From NCBI GenBank assembly GCA_964019655.1, contig CAXHTR010000002.1, positions 124,001 to 188,000 of the forward strand: a stretch of DNA of 64,000 bases. The letters are read 5' to 3'. Positions 26,018-35,670 of this stretch are shown piece after piece. This DNA comes from Perkinsela sp. pyNocScin1 (Eukaryota > Euglenozoa > Kinetoplastea > Prokinetoplastida > Perkinselidae). Position numbers and translations under genes: made by a program. Under the pieces are notes generated by a model. The model did no database searches. It saw only the letters and a list, made by a program, of their open reading frames with translations, and was not told where the DNA came from. Positions within the stretch are counted from its first letter, which is position 1. Each line of letters starts with the position of its first letter.

Positions 26018-28042
26018 ATGCCGATGGAAAACCCATTTGGGGATTGGAAAGGGGATCAAAATCCCTTTTTGACTGCCCAGTCATGCTTCGCAAGCATCAA
26101 GAAGCAAGAAGAAAAAACTACCCAGTCAGCTTTCTCCGCTATGCCTCAGACGATTCTGAAAGAATCCTCGAAGTCTCCTGATTCTCAGTCACTTACAGTT
26201 TCATCTGTAGAGTACGGAGCCCAGCCTGAAATTTCAACAATTGGTGATTCTCTGGCAAGTGAGGCAGAGAAGTCTGAATACTTCAGCTTGAGTGAGTGCT
26301 ATTCTTCGGAGCAAGAAGATGAGGAGCAAGCCTCTGTGGAAGTTCAGAATTTGACAAAGCGCGAGGATACTAAGAAATGTTCTTCATTATCCGACAGATT
26401 GAGAAACCTAAGCAAGAATCTAGAAAGTCTTACAATCAACATAGAACGCCCTAGAAAGCAGTCGATCGCTCCAATCGTGTCGAAAAAAACACTCGATCTT
26501 TCCGCACTGGCATCGGATTCAGCTCAAGCTCCACCAAATGGGGCTAATGTATACAACAATTGCCACTTTTATGGCAATGACATTGCCTCTCAGCCTTCAA
26601 AATCGAGTGAAACTGTCTCAAGCGGTCGCAAGGTCATAAACGACGATGCATCTCAGGCTACCCTTCCAACTGTATCTAGTGCATCGATGACCTCCTCTGT
26701 AGATCTTAAAAACGCCACATTTGAAGTAAATCGGCCAGCTACAGCCCAAGATAAGACAAATCCATTGAAGCTAAGTGATCAAGTTGTACCTTTGACTCAG
26801 AAACCGGCTATTGACGCCGAAAAGGCGGAGAAGACACCGTCAACAGCCTCTGATAACAAAATAGATGAATCTCTCAATAAGCCTTTCGCTAGCCTGAGCT
26901 CATCTTTTTCATCATCTCATCTTCTCGGTAAGTCTGAGGACAAGAATCCTCCATCAGAGCCGCTTACGCTCAAAGCACCACAATTAACGAGCGATGCAGC
27001 GAAGTCCTCATCAGTCGATCAACCAAAGGCTCAAGCACCTGTAGCTGCTGGAGCTGCAGGCTCTCTGCAAAAATCAGAAGAAGAGGGTTATCCCTATGAT
27101 GCATCCGCTCTTGGTGCATGGATGTGCTGGCGGTGTGCCAAATCAGTTGATAGCACAACACTCACTGAGAAATTGAAGCGTTCCGAAGTGCAGGATACGC
27201 GCCTAGATGGTAAACACTACTTTTTGCTCCCGTGTGATAGCCCGGAGTGCCGAGGGTCAAAGCGCCGTCTGTTCTGGATTCCTGTCGGTAAGCAGCCAAT
27301 CAAAAAGGATGACCCGAAGTCATCTGTCGCGAATACTCAGCCAACCGCTGGAGCCACTCCAAGTGCTACCCCATCAGCAGGCACAAACCCATTTGCTGCA
27401 CCGCCCGCTAGCACGCCAGCTCCAAGTGTGAATCCATTCGCTTCCAGTGCACAAAATACAACCGCAAGTGCTAGTGCCAATCCATTCGCTGCAACTAGTA
27501 TGAACACGGCACCTGCGCCGAGTAGCAATCCGTTTGCATCGCAACAACCTCCTCAAGCAGCCCCATTTGGGACCCAGCCAACAACGGCATCTAGTAGCTC
27601 TGTGCAAAACCCGTTCGGCGCAGTCAGCGCCCCCACTGGAACCCAGCAGCAAAGTGGTGCTAATCCATTCCAGCAGCAAGTGAGCATGAATACCCAGCCA
27701 CAAAACAATCCAACGAAAGCTGAGGCAAACTCATTCTTTGCACAAGGTTCACAAGCGCCACAACAGATGCAGTCAAATAATCCATTTCTGCAAAATGGCA
27801 CTGGCTTCAGTGCGCCAGTATCACAGGGAGGGGCACAGTTTGGAGCTCGGTCACAGTTCACCTCGGCGTTTAGTACACCACAGCCCACAGCCACCGCGCA
27901 GGAGGGACAAACGTCTTCTTTCGGAGCAAACACACGGTTCGGTCAAATGAACAATGCACCTGGGCAGAACCCATGGGCATCAACACTCGCCCCGCAAGAG
28001 CCCCCAAAGAATCCCTTTGCAAGCCGATTTTCGAATTTTTAG
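26018..28042 (+). CDS. NPF/FG-repeat protein with a four-cysteine zinc-ribbon-like motif (674 aa)
   Basis: The N-terminus begins with two NPF tripeptides (M-P-M-E-N-P-F-G, Q-N-P-F-L). About 350 Ser/Lys/Glu-rich disordered residues follow, then a compact motif with C370-x2-C373 and C406-x4-C411 (W-M-C-W-R-C-A-K, L-P-C-D-S-P-E-C). The C-terminal 260 residues are low complexity with eight further NPF motifs and scattered FG (A-P-F-G, Q-F-G, S-F-G). FG-rich disorder points to a nucleoporin lining the pore channel. NPF is also the ligand of EH domains in endocytic adaptors, and ten copies would suit a clathrin-associated protein. I cannot decide between these. No membrane span is present. Confidence 0.75.
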   Translation: MPMENPFGDWKGDQNPFLTAQSCFASIKKQEEKTTQSAFSAMPQTILKESSKSPDSQSLTVSSVEYGAQPEISTIGDSLASEAEKSEYFSLSECYSSEQEDEEQASVEVQNLTKREDTKKCSSLSDRLRNLSKNLESLTINIERPRKQSIAPIVSKKTLDLSALASDSAQAPPNGANVYNNCHFYGNDIASQPSKSSETVSSGRKVINDDASQATLPTVSSASMTSSVDLKNATFEVNRPATAQDKTNPLKLSDQVVPLTQKPAIDAEKAEKTPSTASDNKIDESLNKPFASLSSSFSSSHLLGKSEDKNPPSEPLTLKAPQLTSDAAKSSSVDQPKAQAPVAAGAAGSLQKSEEEGYPYDASALGAWMCWRCAKSVDSTTLTEKLKRSEVQDTRLDGKHYFLLPCDSPECRGSKRRLFWIPVGKQPIKKDDPKSSVANTQPTAGATPSATPSAGTNPFAAPPASTPAPSVNPFASSAQNTTASASANPFAATSMNTAPAPSSNPFASQQPPQAAPFGTQPTTASSSSVQNPFGAVSAPTGTQQQSGANPFQQQVSMNTQPQNNPTKAEANSFFAQGSQAPQQMQSNNPFLQNGTGFSAPVSQGGAQFGARSQFTSAFSTPQPTATAQEGQTSSFGANTRFGQMNNAPGQNPWASTLAPQEPPKNPFASRFSNF

Positions 28043-28129
28043 GCTCTTGTGCACGTGCGAACGGGGTCAAACATCTCTAAGTGATAGTTAGCGCTCTTAA
28101 GTGAGTTTTTTATTCGCAGTAGTACATTG

Positions 28130-29206
28130 ATGGTACTTGCTCGTCATCTTTTATGTCATTTTCATAGAGATATGTACAGTCAGTCCGCGAGATTTCTCCG
28201 ATCATCAAGCGAATGCGCTCACACTGCGCTGCGGCGTTACTTACGAGCATCGGTGTCTCCGAGCATCCGCCTCGCCCTCATTCAGGCCCGCCTATATGCT
28301 TCTCGTAAGTCTCGGGATGCCATTCAAATCACGAAAGAACAAAACCGAGCCACGCAGCCGGCCGATAAGCCGATTTTCACACTTCAGGAGTATCTTGACA
28401 AAGATGATCCCTCACAACTGAATGCACGTCAGCGCATCGCCGACAAAGTTGATGAAGTGACGGACAATCCAATGTGGATGATTTACGGGCTCATGTTCGT
28501 GGCTATTCTCATACTCAACCTCATCATATCCAGTCGCCTTCGCCGGGAAGTCACGCAGTTCGACCCCCGCATGCGCCAGGTGACAAGGGTGGTTGAAAAA
28601 GGTGGTGTTCGAATCGGCGGTGATTTCGAGCTGACAGACACAGAAGGCCGTACAGTGCGAAGCGAAGATCTCCGAGGGAAGTGGCTGTACGTCTACTTTG
28701 GGTTTATAAATTGCCCAGATATCTGCCCAGCTGAGATGCAGAAAATGACTCGCGTTATACGAGGACTCGACAATAAGATCGGCAAAGATAGGTGGCAACC
28801 CATATTTATTTCCATCGATCCTGAGCGAGATACGCCAGAGATGCTCAAAGATTACCTGAGCGACTTCCATCCGAGAATAATGGGGCTCACAGGGACGCCG
28901 GAACAGATCGAGCGAATAGCGAAGAAATACAAAGTGTTCTACTCTATTCCCGACGAGAACTCAAACCCAGATGACTATCTCATTGATCACAGCATCATGA
29001 CGTACATTATGGGCCCTGACGGGAAATTTGTGGACTACACGACAAAAGACTTCAACTGGACGGAGGCGCTAGGGAAAATATATCGCAGGATCTTTGACCA
29101 CGACAAAGAACTCGAGCAACAAAAGCGCCAAGAGGCGTATGAAAAAGCAGAGAAAATACGAAAAGAAGAGGGGAACAAGAGCATGAGAACTGCTGCACGT
29201 CGCTAG
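28130..29206 (+). CDS. SCO1: SCO1/SenC-type copper chaperone for cytochrome c oxidase (358 aa)
   Basis: SCO proteins deliver copper to the CuA centre of cytochrome oxidase from the mitochondrial inner membrane. The metal ligands are intact: C195-P-D-I-C199 (F-I-N-C-P-D-I-C-P-A-E-M) and H287 (L-I-D-H-S-I-M-T-Y). The thioredoxin fold around them is complete (G-G-D-F-E-L-T-D-T-E-G-R, then S-I-D-P-E-R-D-T-P). A single membrane helix lies at about 113-135 (M-W-M-I-Y-G-L-M-F-V-A-I-L-I-L-N-L). The first about 65 residues are Arg/Ser-rich and serve as a mitochondrial presequence. ATG at 28130. The Lys/Glu-rich tail is longer than usual. Its presence implies aerobic respiration. Confidence 0.93.
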   Translation: MVLARHLLCHFHRDMYSQSARFLRSSSECAHTALRRYLRASVSPSIRLALIQARLYASRKSRDAIQITKEQNRATQPADKPIFTLQEYLDKDDPSQLNARQRIADKVDEVTDNPMWMIYGLMFVAILILNLIISSRLRREVTQFDPRMRQVTRVVEKGGVRIGGDFELTDTEGRTVRSEDLRGKWLYVYFGFINCPDICPAEMQKMTRVIRGLDNKIGKDRWQPIFISIDPERDTPEMLKDYLSDFHPRIMGLTGTPEQIERIAKKYKVFYSIPDENSNPDDYLIDHSIMTYIMGPDGKFVDYTTKDFNWTEALGKIYRRIFDHDKELEQQKRQEAYEKAEKIRKEEGNKSMRTAARR

Positions 29207-29379
29207 ATTTTTTGTGTGGCAGTGAACACCATGTAATAGAGTTTGTGCGGGCTTGTACATGAGCGCATGTTTATTTTGCACATTAAGCGTGCACAGTAAG
29301 ATGTGAAACGTTCATTCAATTCAAATATCCGCATCCTTCTATACATATTCATGTGGAAGCTCGCAGCGCTCATTTCAGT

Positions 29380-31554
29380 ATGATGAAGTCATCGCACATT
29401 AAACTCCAAGTGCTCAGTGAGGGCACTGGGATAGCACAGCCACCTGATGGTACGCAGAAGATATTCCTTCGTAAACACTGCGGTAAGCATGTGCTGTACT
29501 TTCCACGAAATACTTCGAAGCTGCCAAAAGATGTGATTCCGCACAGCACTTTGCCCGTACAAGGGGCCCACGGTGGGTCAGCGCAAAAACTGTTGGCATA
29601 TCAAATCACAAAACAGTGTGAGTACTACGCCATTCGGCTGCCACTGCTACGAGGCGGACTTAGGCGTCTTCCGTTCACAGTCGCACTCCCTCCACAGGTC
29701 TTTCTGCACCCGTCGCTGCAACTCTTTTCTGCCATGCCACAGCAAACAGAAACAGCAAGCGATGATTGCAAAACTGAAGACAAAGCGGAGGCTTCGAAGC
29801 GAAATGACGTAGAGCCTACTTTTACGAATGTTTTGACGTGGGCACGTCCTGTCAAAACTGGAAAATCGATAGCAGCTACACTGAATGCAGGGCTCCAATC
29901 GGCTGCTCACCATTTAGAGACTTTCAAAGAAAAAGTTCGAACAGACACCTCACTGAGTGCGCAGCCTGATGCTCTGATTCTCCTGCAGCATATACAGTCG
30001 ATATTCTTCCATCAATTTGACTTTTTGCAAACCCAGCTGTTGATTCGTCCTATAAGCCAGTCACAGCGGTACAACCACTGGCCAGGAAGTGCTGCTGCTA
30101 TCGGTGACAAGAAAGGTCTGCAGCAGAATATCGACCAATTCGCACGAAATCTGAGGCGGAAAGCTCCACTTTCAGCCAAGCAGCTCGCAAAAGTTCCGTT
30201 TGTCATCCCGACGTATTGCCTTCCACAGCAAAAGTTCGCGCTGAAGAAAGCTGTTGCACTGAATAAAATGTATCCACCGCAAAAGCGAGACCTTTGGATC
30301 GTCAAACCAGCGCGCGGGAGCTGTGGGCGTGGCATTTTTATATGCTCGGAGGGCGATAATCGCTTTCAGGCGATTTTAAAAGGGGATAGTGGTTCCGTAC
30401 GGAAAAATGAAGAGGCAGCGTACACACAGAGCACTACAAGCCTTCAGGATCAGCCACAGAAGAGTGCGACAGGTTCAGACTGCGTAGTTCAAAAATACAT
30501 CGCGAATCCACTTCTGTATAACGGGTACAAGTTTGATATGCGCCTCTACGTTCTCGTCACGTCCATCGACCCTTTCGTGTGCTATAGGTTTCCTGAAGGA
30601 ATGGTACGGTTCGCAGCCGAGCCCTATAACCACTCAGGAAAAAATCGAGTTCCATGCGCCCCGATGGACAAGTTTAGCCACCTCACGAACTACAGCGTCG
30701 GCCGCAAGTATCTGCAGAAGATATGCCAGCTCTTGCAGCCACTGTGTGAGGAGCCGATCGAGCCTGCAGATTTGCCAGCCAGCTGGGCTCCAAAGCTGAA
30801 AATGCGACTGAGCGAGTTCTCCACATGGCTTTCTGGGGCGTTGCGGAGACGCACAGACAACCACATCACCTACAAAGAATTCGATGCCAAGGTAAATGAA
30901 TTAATTCTTTCGACGCTTTTTGCTTCCAAGGGAAAGCTGATGCGTGCGATCAAACAAGAAGACGCGTTTTGGACGACGGCGTCGAAAGGGGAAGTCGGTG
31001 ATACACGCACGTTTGGTGACTGGATGGGTGAGTGGAAACGCATGATCGAAAGCTTGCAAAATCTCAATGTTGATTGCGCAGTCAATGACCTGGAAGCAAT
31101 GCAGCCGCTGAAGAAGTATGTACAAGACTACACATGCACTAAGCCCTCGCAAACCCTCCGAAGATCGTGCTTTGAGCTCTACGGCTTTGACATCATGGTC
31201 GACGATAACTGCGAACCGCTCCTCATCGAAGTCAACGTCCTCCCGTCCCTCGAGTCGAGCAGCGGTCTTGACTACGAGCTTAAAAATGCTGTGCTGACAG
31301 ACTTGCTCAACTTGATGTGCTTTCCATTCGATACGAAGGGTTCCAAGGATAGTACGCGAATCCCGAAAAGGCGTAAAGTCTCGATAGAAGATAGATTTCT
31401 CCAAGAGACCTCTCGGCCAATAGAAGGAGATACCTTCCAGCGCATTTTTCCCACGAGAGAAAGTGTTCAGCGATTTCGCTGTGCTTTATCGCTGAAAGAA
31501 AGGCGTGAAGCAGAAAATCTAGTGGAAAGCCTCCAGGCTCCTATGGGTGAGTAA
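29380..31554 (+). CDS. Tubulin-tyrosine-ligase-like glutamylase (724 aa)
   Basis: TTLL enzymes use ATP to ligate amino acids, usually glutamate, to tubulin tails. The ATP-grasp core starts about residue 300 with W-I-V-K-P-A-R-G-S-C-G-R-G-I, continues through V-Q-K-Y-I-A-N-P-L-L and K-F-D-M-R-L-Y-V-L-V-T, and has the TTLL signature S-H-L-T-N-Y-S-V. The Mg-binding end is near 600 (Y-G-F-D-I-M-V-D-D, L-I-E-V-N-V-L-P-S-L). All ATP and Mg ligands seem present. About 290 residues precede the core and may give substrate choice; the order of motifs is closest to TTLL4/5-like polyglutamylases. Two ATGs (29380, 29383) lie right after a cag. Confidence 0.92.
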   Translation: MMKSSHIKLQVLSEGTGIAQPPDGTQKIFLRKHCGKHVLYFPRNTSKLPKDVIPHSTLPVQGAHGGSAQKLLAYQITKQCEYYAIRLPLLRGGLRRLPFTVALPPQVFLHPSLQLFSAMPQQTETASDDCKTEDKAEASKRNDVEPTFTNVLTWARPVKTGKSIAATLNAGLQSAAHHLETFKEKVRTDTSLSAQPDALILLQHIQSIFFHQFDFLQTQLLIRPISQSQRYNHWPGSAAAIGDKKGLQQNIDQFARNLRRKAPLSAKQLAKVPFVIPTYCLPQQKFALKKAVALNKMYPPQKRDLWIVKPARGSCGRGIFICSEGDNRFQAILKGDSGSVRKNEEAAYTQSTTSLQDQPQKSATGSDCVVQKYIANPLLYNGYKFDMRLYVLVTSIDPFVCYRFPEGMVRFAAEPYNHSGKNRVPCAPMDKFSHLTNYSVGRKYLQKICQLLQPLCEEPIEPADLPASWAPKLKMRLSEFSTWLSGALRRRTDNHITYKEFDAKVNELILSTLFASKGKLMRAIKQEDAFWTTASKGEVGDTRTFGDWMGEWKRMIESLQNLNVDCAVNDLEAMQPLKKYVQDYTCTKPSQTLRRSCFELYGFDIMVDDNCEPLLIEVNVLPSLESSSGLDYELKNAVLTDLLNLMCFPFDTKGSKDSTRIPKRRKVSIEDRFLQETSRPIEGDTFQRIFPTRESVQRFRCALSLKERREAENLVESLQAPMGE

Positions 31555-31727
31555 AATGTATGAATTTATCATGCGAGCGCATCAGTCACACTGCATTGTG
31601 CATTTTTCTTGCAATTTGCGATTGATAATTGGATCAAAGCTTTTCTCAAGTGCTGTGTAAGTTTGCTTTAAGCAAATTTCGAATGATTTCTACAAAATGA
31701 CGGGTTGCGCATAACATCAGTAAGAGA

Positions 31728-32021
31728 ATGTCAATCTATAGATGGATGAAGCTGCAGTCAAGCAAAGCAGATCCAGTAGACCCTGAGGTCAAGCGCTCTG
31801 CAGCTGAAATTGCTTCACACAATGATGGCGACGAGCAGTGGATGGTCATTCACGGTAAAGTATACAATGTCCAATCGTTTCTCAAGTTTCATCCCGGAGG
31901 CGAGGCTGTGATGCGCGAGTATATCGGTCGTGATGGCACAGAGGCTTTTATGAAAGATCACGCGTGGGTAGATGCACACGCGCTGCTGGCAAAGTGCCAA
32001 GTTGGTGTTCTCGATGATTAA
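31728..32021 (+). CDS. Cytochrome b5 domain protein (97 aa)
   Basis: A single cytochrome b5 fold: W-M-V-I-H-G-K-V-Y-N-V, then the heme motif H55-P-G-G and the second axial ligand H78 in K-D-H-A-W-V-D, 23 residues apart as in the family, with the closing C-Q-V-G-V-L. There is no C-terminal membrane anchor, so this is a soluble electron carrier. The local sequence is closest to the b5 domain of Ncb5or-type proteins. The first about 25 residues are a polar, basic extension. The redox partner cannot be told from context. Confidence 0.92.
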   Translation: MSIYRWMKLQSSKADPVDPEVKRSAAEIASHNDGDEQWMVIHGKVYNVQSFLKFHPGGEAVMREYIGRDGTEAFMKDHAWVDAHALLAKCQVGVLDD

Positions 32022-32108
32022 CCAAGAGCCTTTTCTTTCGCTTTAGAGGGAGGCCCAGGACTTTACCTTTGTCTGTACTCTTTAATTAGAGAAATGAACA
32101 CATAGAGA

Positions 32109-33590
32109 ATGAAGCTCAATAACCTGAAGGCGGGCATGGAAAAGGTCGACGTCCGCAAAGTCGAAAAGGTTCTCAACAGTGCAGAAGCAAAGACTTCGCC
32201 ATTCTACAAGCATCAGGAGCTCATGGACGCAAAAGCCCAAAAACGAAATGATGAGCTCGCGCAGAGGGCAGTGGAGGCGCGCAAGAACCAGCGTATGTTG
32301 TTGCAGTGGCAAAATGAGGCCGATGCAGAGGTAGCGCAATATCCTCTGACTGACCTCTCAGCAAGCTATTTGCACATGGACATGGATGCGTTCTTCGCCA
32401 ACGTGGAAATACGTGACAACCCCGCGTACGCTTCGCTTCCCCTCGCCGTTGGTAGCACGAGTATGATATCCACGAGCAACTACGTAGCGAGAAGGTTCGG
32501 TGTTCGGGCAGGGATGGCCGGCTTCATGGCGCTGAAGATATGTCCAGACCTCATCATTGTCCCCTGCAGGCACCACAAGTACGCGGAAATCGGTGCTGAG
32601 ATCCGCGAGAAGGTCCTCACAAACTACGATCCTAACTATAGATCTTTCTCGTGCGATGAGGCAACTCTAAATATTACAAATTATTGCGAGAAGCACTGCG
32701 TAACACCGTCCGAAGTGGGCCGACGAATCAAAGACGAAGTCGTGACACTCACTGGTCTCACGTGCAGCGTTGGCATTGGGCCACATCCAATCCTATCCAA
32801 GATAGCCGCAGAATTTAAAAAGCCAGATGGACTTTTCGCGATGCACTTTACCTCACAAGATGAGCTTAGGGATTTTCTCTTCCCGATAGGAGTTCGAAAA
32901 ATTCCGTTCCTCGGCCGACGCACAGAAGATTTACTGAAAGAGATTGGGATTATAAATTTGGGCGATATTTACCATGAGAGGGGGCTTCTCTGGGGTTTGC
33001 TCCCGCGCAAGACGGCGATGTCCTACATTTTGTGCCCGTATGGTATATTCCATGGGTCCTCCGCCGAGCCAAAAGGGGAGACAGGTGAAAAACGCGCTTT
33101 GGACGGCTCAACGTCGCACAAGCCCGTGGCTTCTGAGCATTCTATTAGCAAAGAGCGAACCTTTGGCTCGCTTCGATCCAAGGAAGAGCTCATGGGCATT
33201 TTTAAGCGTGTAATGGGCGATGTTCTCGTGTACTACGAGAGCTACCAAGACGACCATGTCGTCACGAGTGTGACACTTAAGCTCAAAAGCAGCTCCTTTG
33301 CCATTCGGCAGCGGTCCATGCGGTTACCAACGCCGACGAAGACACCTGATGTGCTTGCTGAGACCGCCCTTCGCGTCCTGGCTTCCGAGAACTTCCCGAT
33401 CGATATTCGATTGCTCGGGATAAAGCTTACGCTGCAAGCTGAAGAGGCAGAGGATGAGCCACGCACAATAGCAAGGAAGCCTGTACCGCAAGGAAAGCGC
33501 ATTGATAGCTATTTCAAGGCCAAATCTGCGCCAAAAGAATTAGTGGTACAGAAACCGCACAAACACAGGGAATTCATCATAATTGAGTAA
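32109..33590 (+). CDS. Y-family DNA polymerase, kappa type (493 aa)
   Basis: Translesion polymerase of the DinB/kappa group. The metal-binding carboxylates are present: D91 in H-M-D-M-D-A-F-F and D183-E184 in S-C-D-E-A-T-L. The N-terminal extension (K-A-G-M-E-K-V-D-V-R-K-V) is the kappa-type clasp. Helix-hairpin-helix residues I-R-K-I-P-F-L-G follow, and the little-finger domain includes S-I-S-K-E-R-T-F. Near the end G-K-R-I-D-S-Y-F-K resembles a PCNA-interacting motif. Trypanosomatids carry several kappa-like polymerases, some mitochondrial; no presequence is obvious here, so a nuclear place is more likely. There is no ubiquitin-binding zinc finger. Confidence 0.93.
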   Translation: MKLNNLKAGMEKVDVRKVEKVLNSAEAKTSPFYKHQELMDAKAQKRNDELAQRAVEARKNQRMLLQWQNEADAEVAQYPLTDLSASYLHMDMDAFFANVEIRDNPAYASLPLAVGSTSMISTSNYVARRFGVRAGMAGFMALKICPDLIIVPCRHHKYAEIGAEIREKVLTNYDPNYRSFSCDEATLNITNYCEKHCVTPSEVGRRIKDEVVTLTGLTCSVGIGPHPILSKIAAEFKKPDGLFAMHFTSQDELRDFLFPIGVRKIPFLGRRTEDLLKEIGIINLGDIYHERGLLWGLLPRKTAMSYILCPYGIFHGSSAEPKGETGEKRALDGSTSHKPVASEHSISKERTFGSLRSKEELMGIFKRVMGDVLVYYESYQDDHVVTSVTLKLKSSSFAIRQRSMRLPTPTKTPDVLAETALRVLASENFPIDIRLLGIKLTLQAEEAEDEPRTIARKPVPQGKRIDSYFKAKSAPKELVVQKPHKHREFIIIE

Positions 33591-33765
33591 TTCATAGAGG
33601 AATTGACTGAACTGTACCTGCTGTAGATATAATCTGATTATGTATATTCTCCTTAGGAGCATTATCGAGACTATTTCACTTTCTATTTGATTGCATCTTA
33701 CTCGATGCCCTCTCAAGAAGCATGGAACTTAACACAAAGGACCAAGACATAATAGAATACGAAGT

Positions 33766-35571
33766 ATGAATACATCTAAGCTACACTTATTTCAGAAATC
33801 GCATCGTGTGGCATGCTGTGTGGAGTCCCTTCGCACGTACATACAGAAGAACATGATAAGTGCATCAAGCTTCGCATCAATTGTTGACAGGCAGCGCAAG
33901 ATGAACGAAAATTTCATTGAAAGCGCTGGAAGCTCCATCATATCGAGCGTCACAGCAGCGTGCATTCAGCACGATCGGTCTATTGACACACAGCAGATCA
34001 TGGAGTGCATGCTGCAATCATACGCGCCTCGTGTGTTCCTCTTTGGATCCACAGTCTCGTGCACAGCGCTCTATGATGGAGACACAGACTACGCCATGAT
34101 ATTCACGCAAAATGTCGAAAAGAAGCCACAAAAGGCTCGTGACGATGATAAAAATGTGACGGAGAAAGAATTATTGAATGAATACATGCTCTTGCTCACC
34201 CGACAGGCACAGATCGAATATTTAAACAAATTATACTGCTTGCTGGTCTTTGCAGTCGGTTTGCGTGAAGATACGTCCCAGAGGAGCATCTCGCCGGCCG
34301 AAGGTGCTTCCAGTAGCCCCGATGTCCCTGAAACGAGCGGTGCCGACCTACAAGATGATTTTCAAAAATGCTCGCTGCACTTTCAGCGGATTTTCTGTGC
34401 CCGCGTGCCGCTCATTCAGTTCTACCCTGGCTACGAAACGAAAATGGAAGACGTGCCAACGGAAGCGAAGGGCCCCGGAGACTCACTCGTGGACACGACC
34501 GATGAGGACCATGCCGCTGAGGCAGCAGAGCGAACGCCTCAGCAGTTTCTGCGAGCGCCGTTCAGCTCTCTGGCAACAAAGAAGATCGTCATTGCCCCGA
34601 AGCCACGGGTCTACCTCAAAAGCGCCCCTTCAGTCATTCTGGACTACAAGTTCGACATGACTCTCTCGCCGTACGGCGTCCTGAACTCCATTCTTCTCCG
34701 CTACTACGTTCTCGCTTTTCCGTGCCTGCGCCCGCTCCTGCTCATTATCAAGCACTGGGGGAAGCGCCAGGGAATTATCAACAGCCGAGGTGGCTGGCTG
34801 TCGTCATACGCCCTGTCCATCATGCTCATCGAGTATCTGCAGACGAAGGGCAAGGTAGGCTTTATCGACCCTTTCGCCCAAACGCTCCTGGACGCTGTTC
34901 GGCGCAAAGTGCTGCGCAGCGAAGAACATCAATCGCAGTGCGAATGCCACTTCTGCGACATTGAAAAGTACATTCCGTACGCCGATGCCGAAGTTAGTGA
35001 GGAGTGTGGTCTTCTTCTCAAAGGATTCTTTCAGTATTATGCGTTTGAGGTCGACTTTGAGGACCACGTCATCGACATCACACAGCGGAAGGGACTCGTC
35101 GACGAAGCGCAGCCTTCAGGTGCAGTGCAAGTCAAACAGCACCCAAGCATCGAAGGTTCGTGCATCGACAAGATTGTCTCCCACCCAGCCGTGCCACTAC
35201 CCATGCGCCACAAAACTGGCGTTCTCGAAGAATTTTTCACAGAATCCGAGGAAAACTCCATTCGAGCGCAGTTTGAGCGTGAGCTTGCGCACAGCAATCA
35301 GACCTTCGATACCAACAAAGCCCTCCACGGAGCTGGCAGAAACGCGAATGCGCAGAGCGGCGATTACCGCTGGCACTACCTCGGATACAACCTCTTTCAG
35401 ATAAAGGATCCGTACGAGAAGCACAGCCTCGGCCGGTCGGTGGAGTTTTTCAAGGCAGAGGCGCTCAAGGAGCTCTTTGAGCTGTTCTACAAGCAGTGCT
35501 CGGCGGCCGTTGACATCGTGAAGAGCACCCTGGAGGCCGAGCGGATGCTCTCGCGGGGTATGTTTGGATAG
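33766..35571 (+). CDS. Non-canonical nucleotidyltransferase (TUTase / poly(A) polymerase type, 601 aa)
   Basis: The nucleotidyltransferase signature is L-F-G-S-T-V-S with metal ligands D106 and D108 (Y-D-G-D-T-D-Y-A). The third Asp is D297 in Y-K-F-D-M-T-L, followed by Y-G-V-L-N-S, L-I-I-K-H-W-G-K-R and L-S-S-Y-A-L-S-I-M-L-I-E-Y-L-Q, the hallmarks of the TUTase/Cid1 group. About 190 residues separate the Asp pair from the third Asp, far more than in Cid1, and part of this is acidic and disordered. Kinetoplastid mitochondrial editing TUTases (RET1, RET2) carry a comparable inserted middle domain. A late cluster C-E-C-H-F-C may bind metal. Uridylation or adenylation of RNA is likely; the nucleotide specificity is unknown. 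Confidence 0.85.
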   Translation: MNTSKLHLFQKSHRVACCVESLRTYIQKNMISASSFASIVDRQRKMNENFIESAGSSIISSVTAACIQHDRSIDTQQIMECMLQSYAPRVFLFGSTVSCTALYDGDTDYAMIFTQNVEKKPQKARDDDKNVTEKELLNEYMLLLTRQAQIEYLNKLYCLLVFAVGLREDTSQRSISPAEGASSSPDVPETSGADLQDDFQKCSLHFQRIFCARVPLIQFYPGYETKMEDVPTEAKGPGDSLVDTTDEDHAAEAAERTPQQFLRAPFSSLATKKIVIAPKPRVYLKSAPSVILDYKFDMTLSPYGVLNSILLRYYVLAFPCLRPLLLIIKHWGKRQGIINSRGGWLSSYALSIMLIEYLQTKGKVGFIDPFAQTLLDAVRRKVLRSEEHQSQCECHFCDIEKYIPYADAEVSEECGLLLKGFFQYYAFEVDFEDHVIDITQRKGLVDEAQPSGAVQVKQHPSIEGSCIDKIVSHPAVPLPMRHKTGVLEEFFTESEENSIRAQFERELAHSNQTFDTNKALHGAGRNANAQSGDYRWHYLGYNLFQIKDPYEKHSLGRSVEFFKAEALKELFELFYKQCSAAVDIVKSTLEAERMLSRGMFG

Positions 35572-35670
35572 AGAGAGATCGGCTTGTGTGTATAGCAGTT
35601 GCAATTCTTGTCTAGATAAACTTAAATTTATCTTCGATTACTTTTACATTTTTCGCAATTTTTCTCTCAA

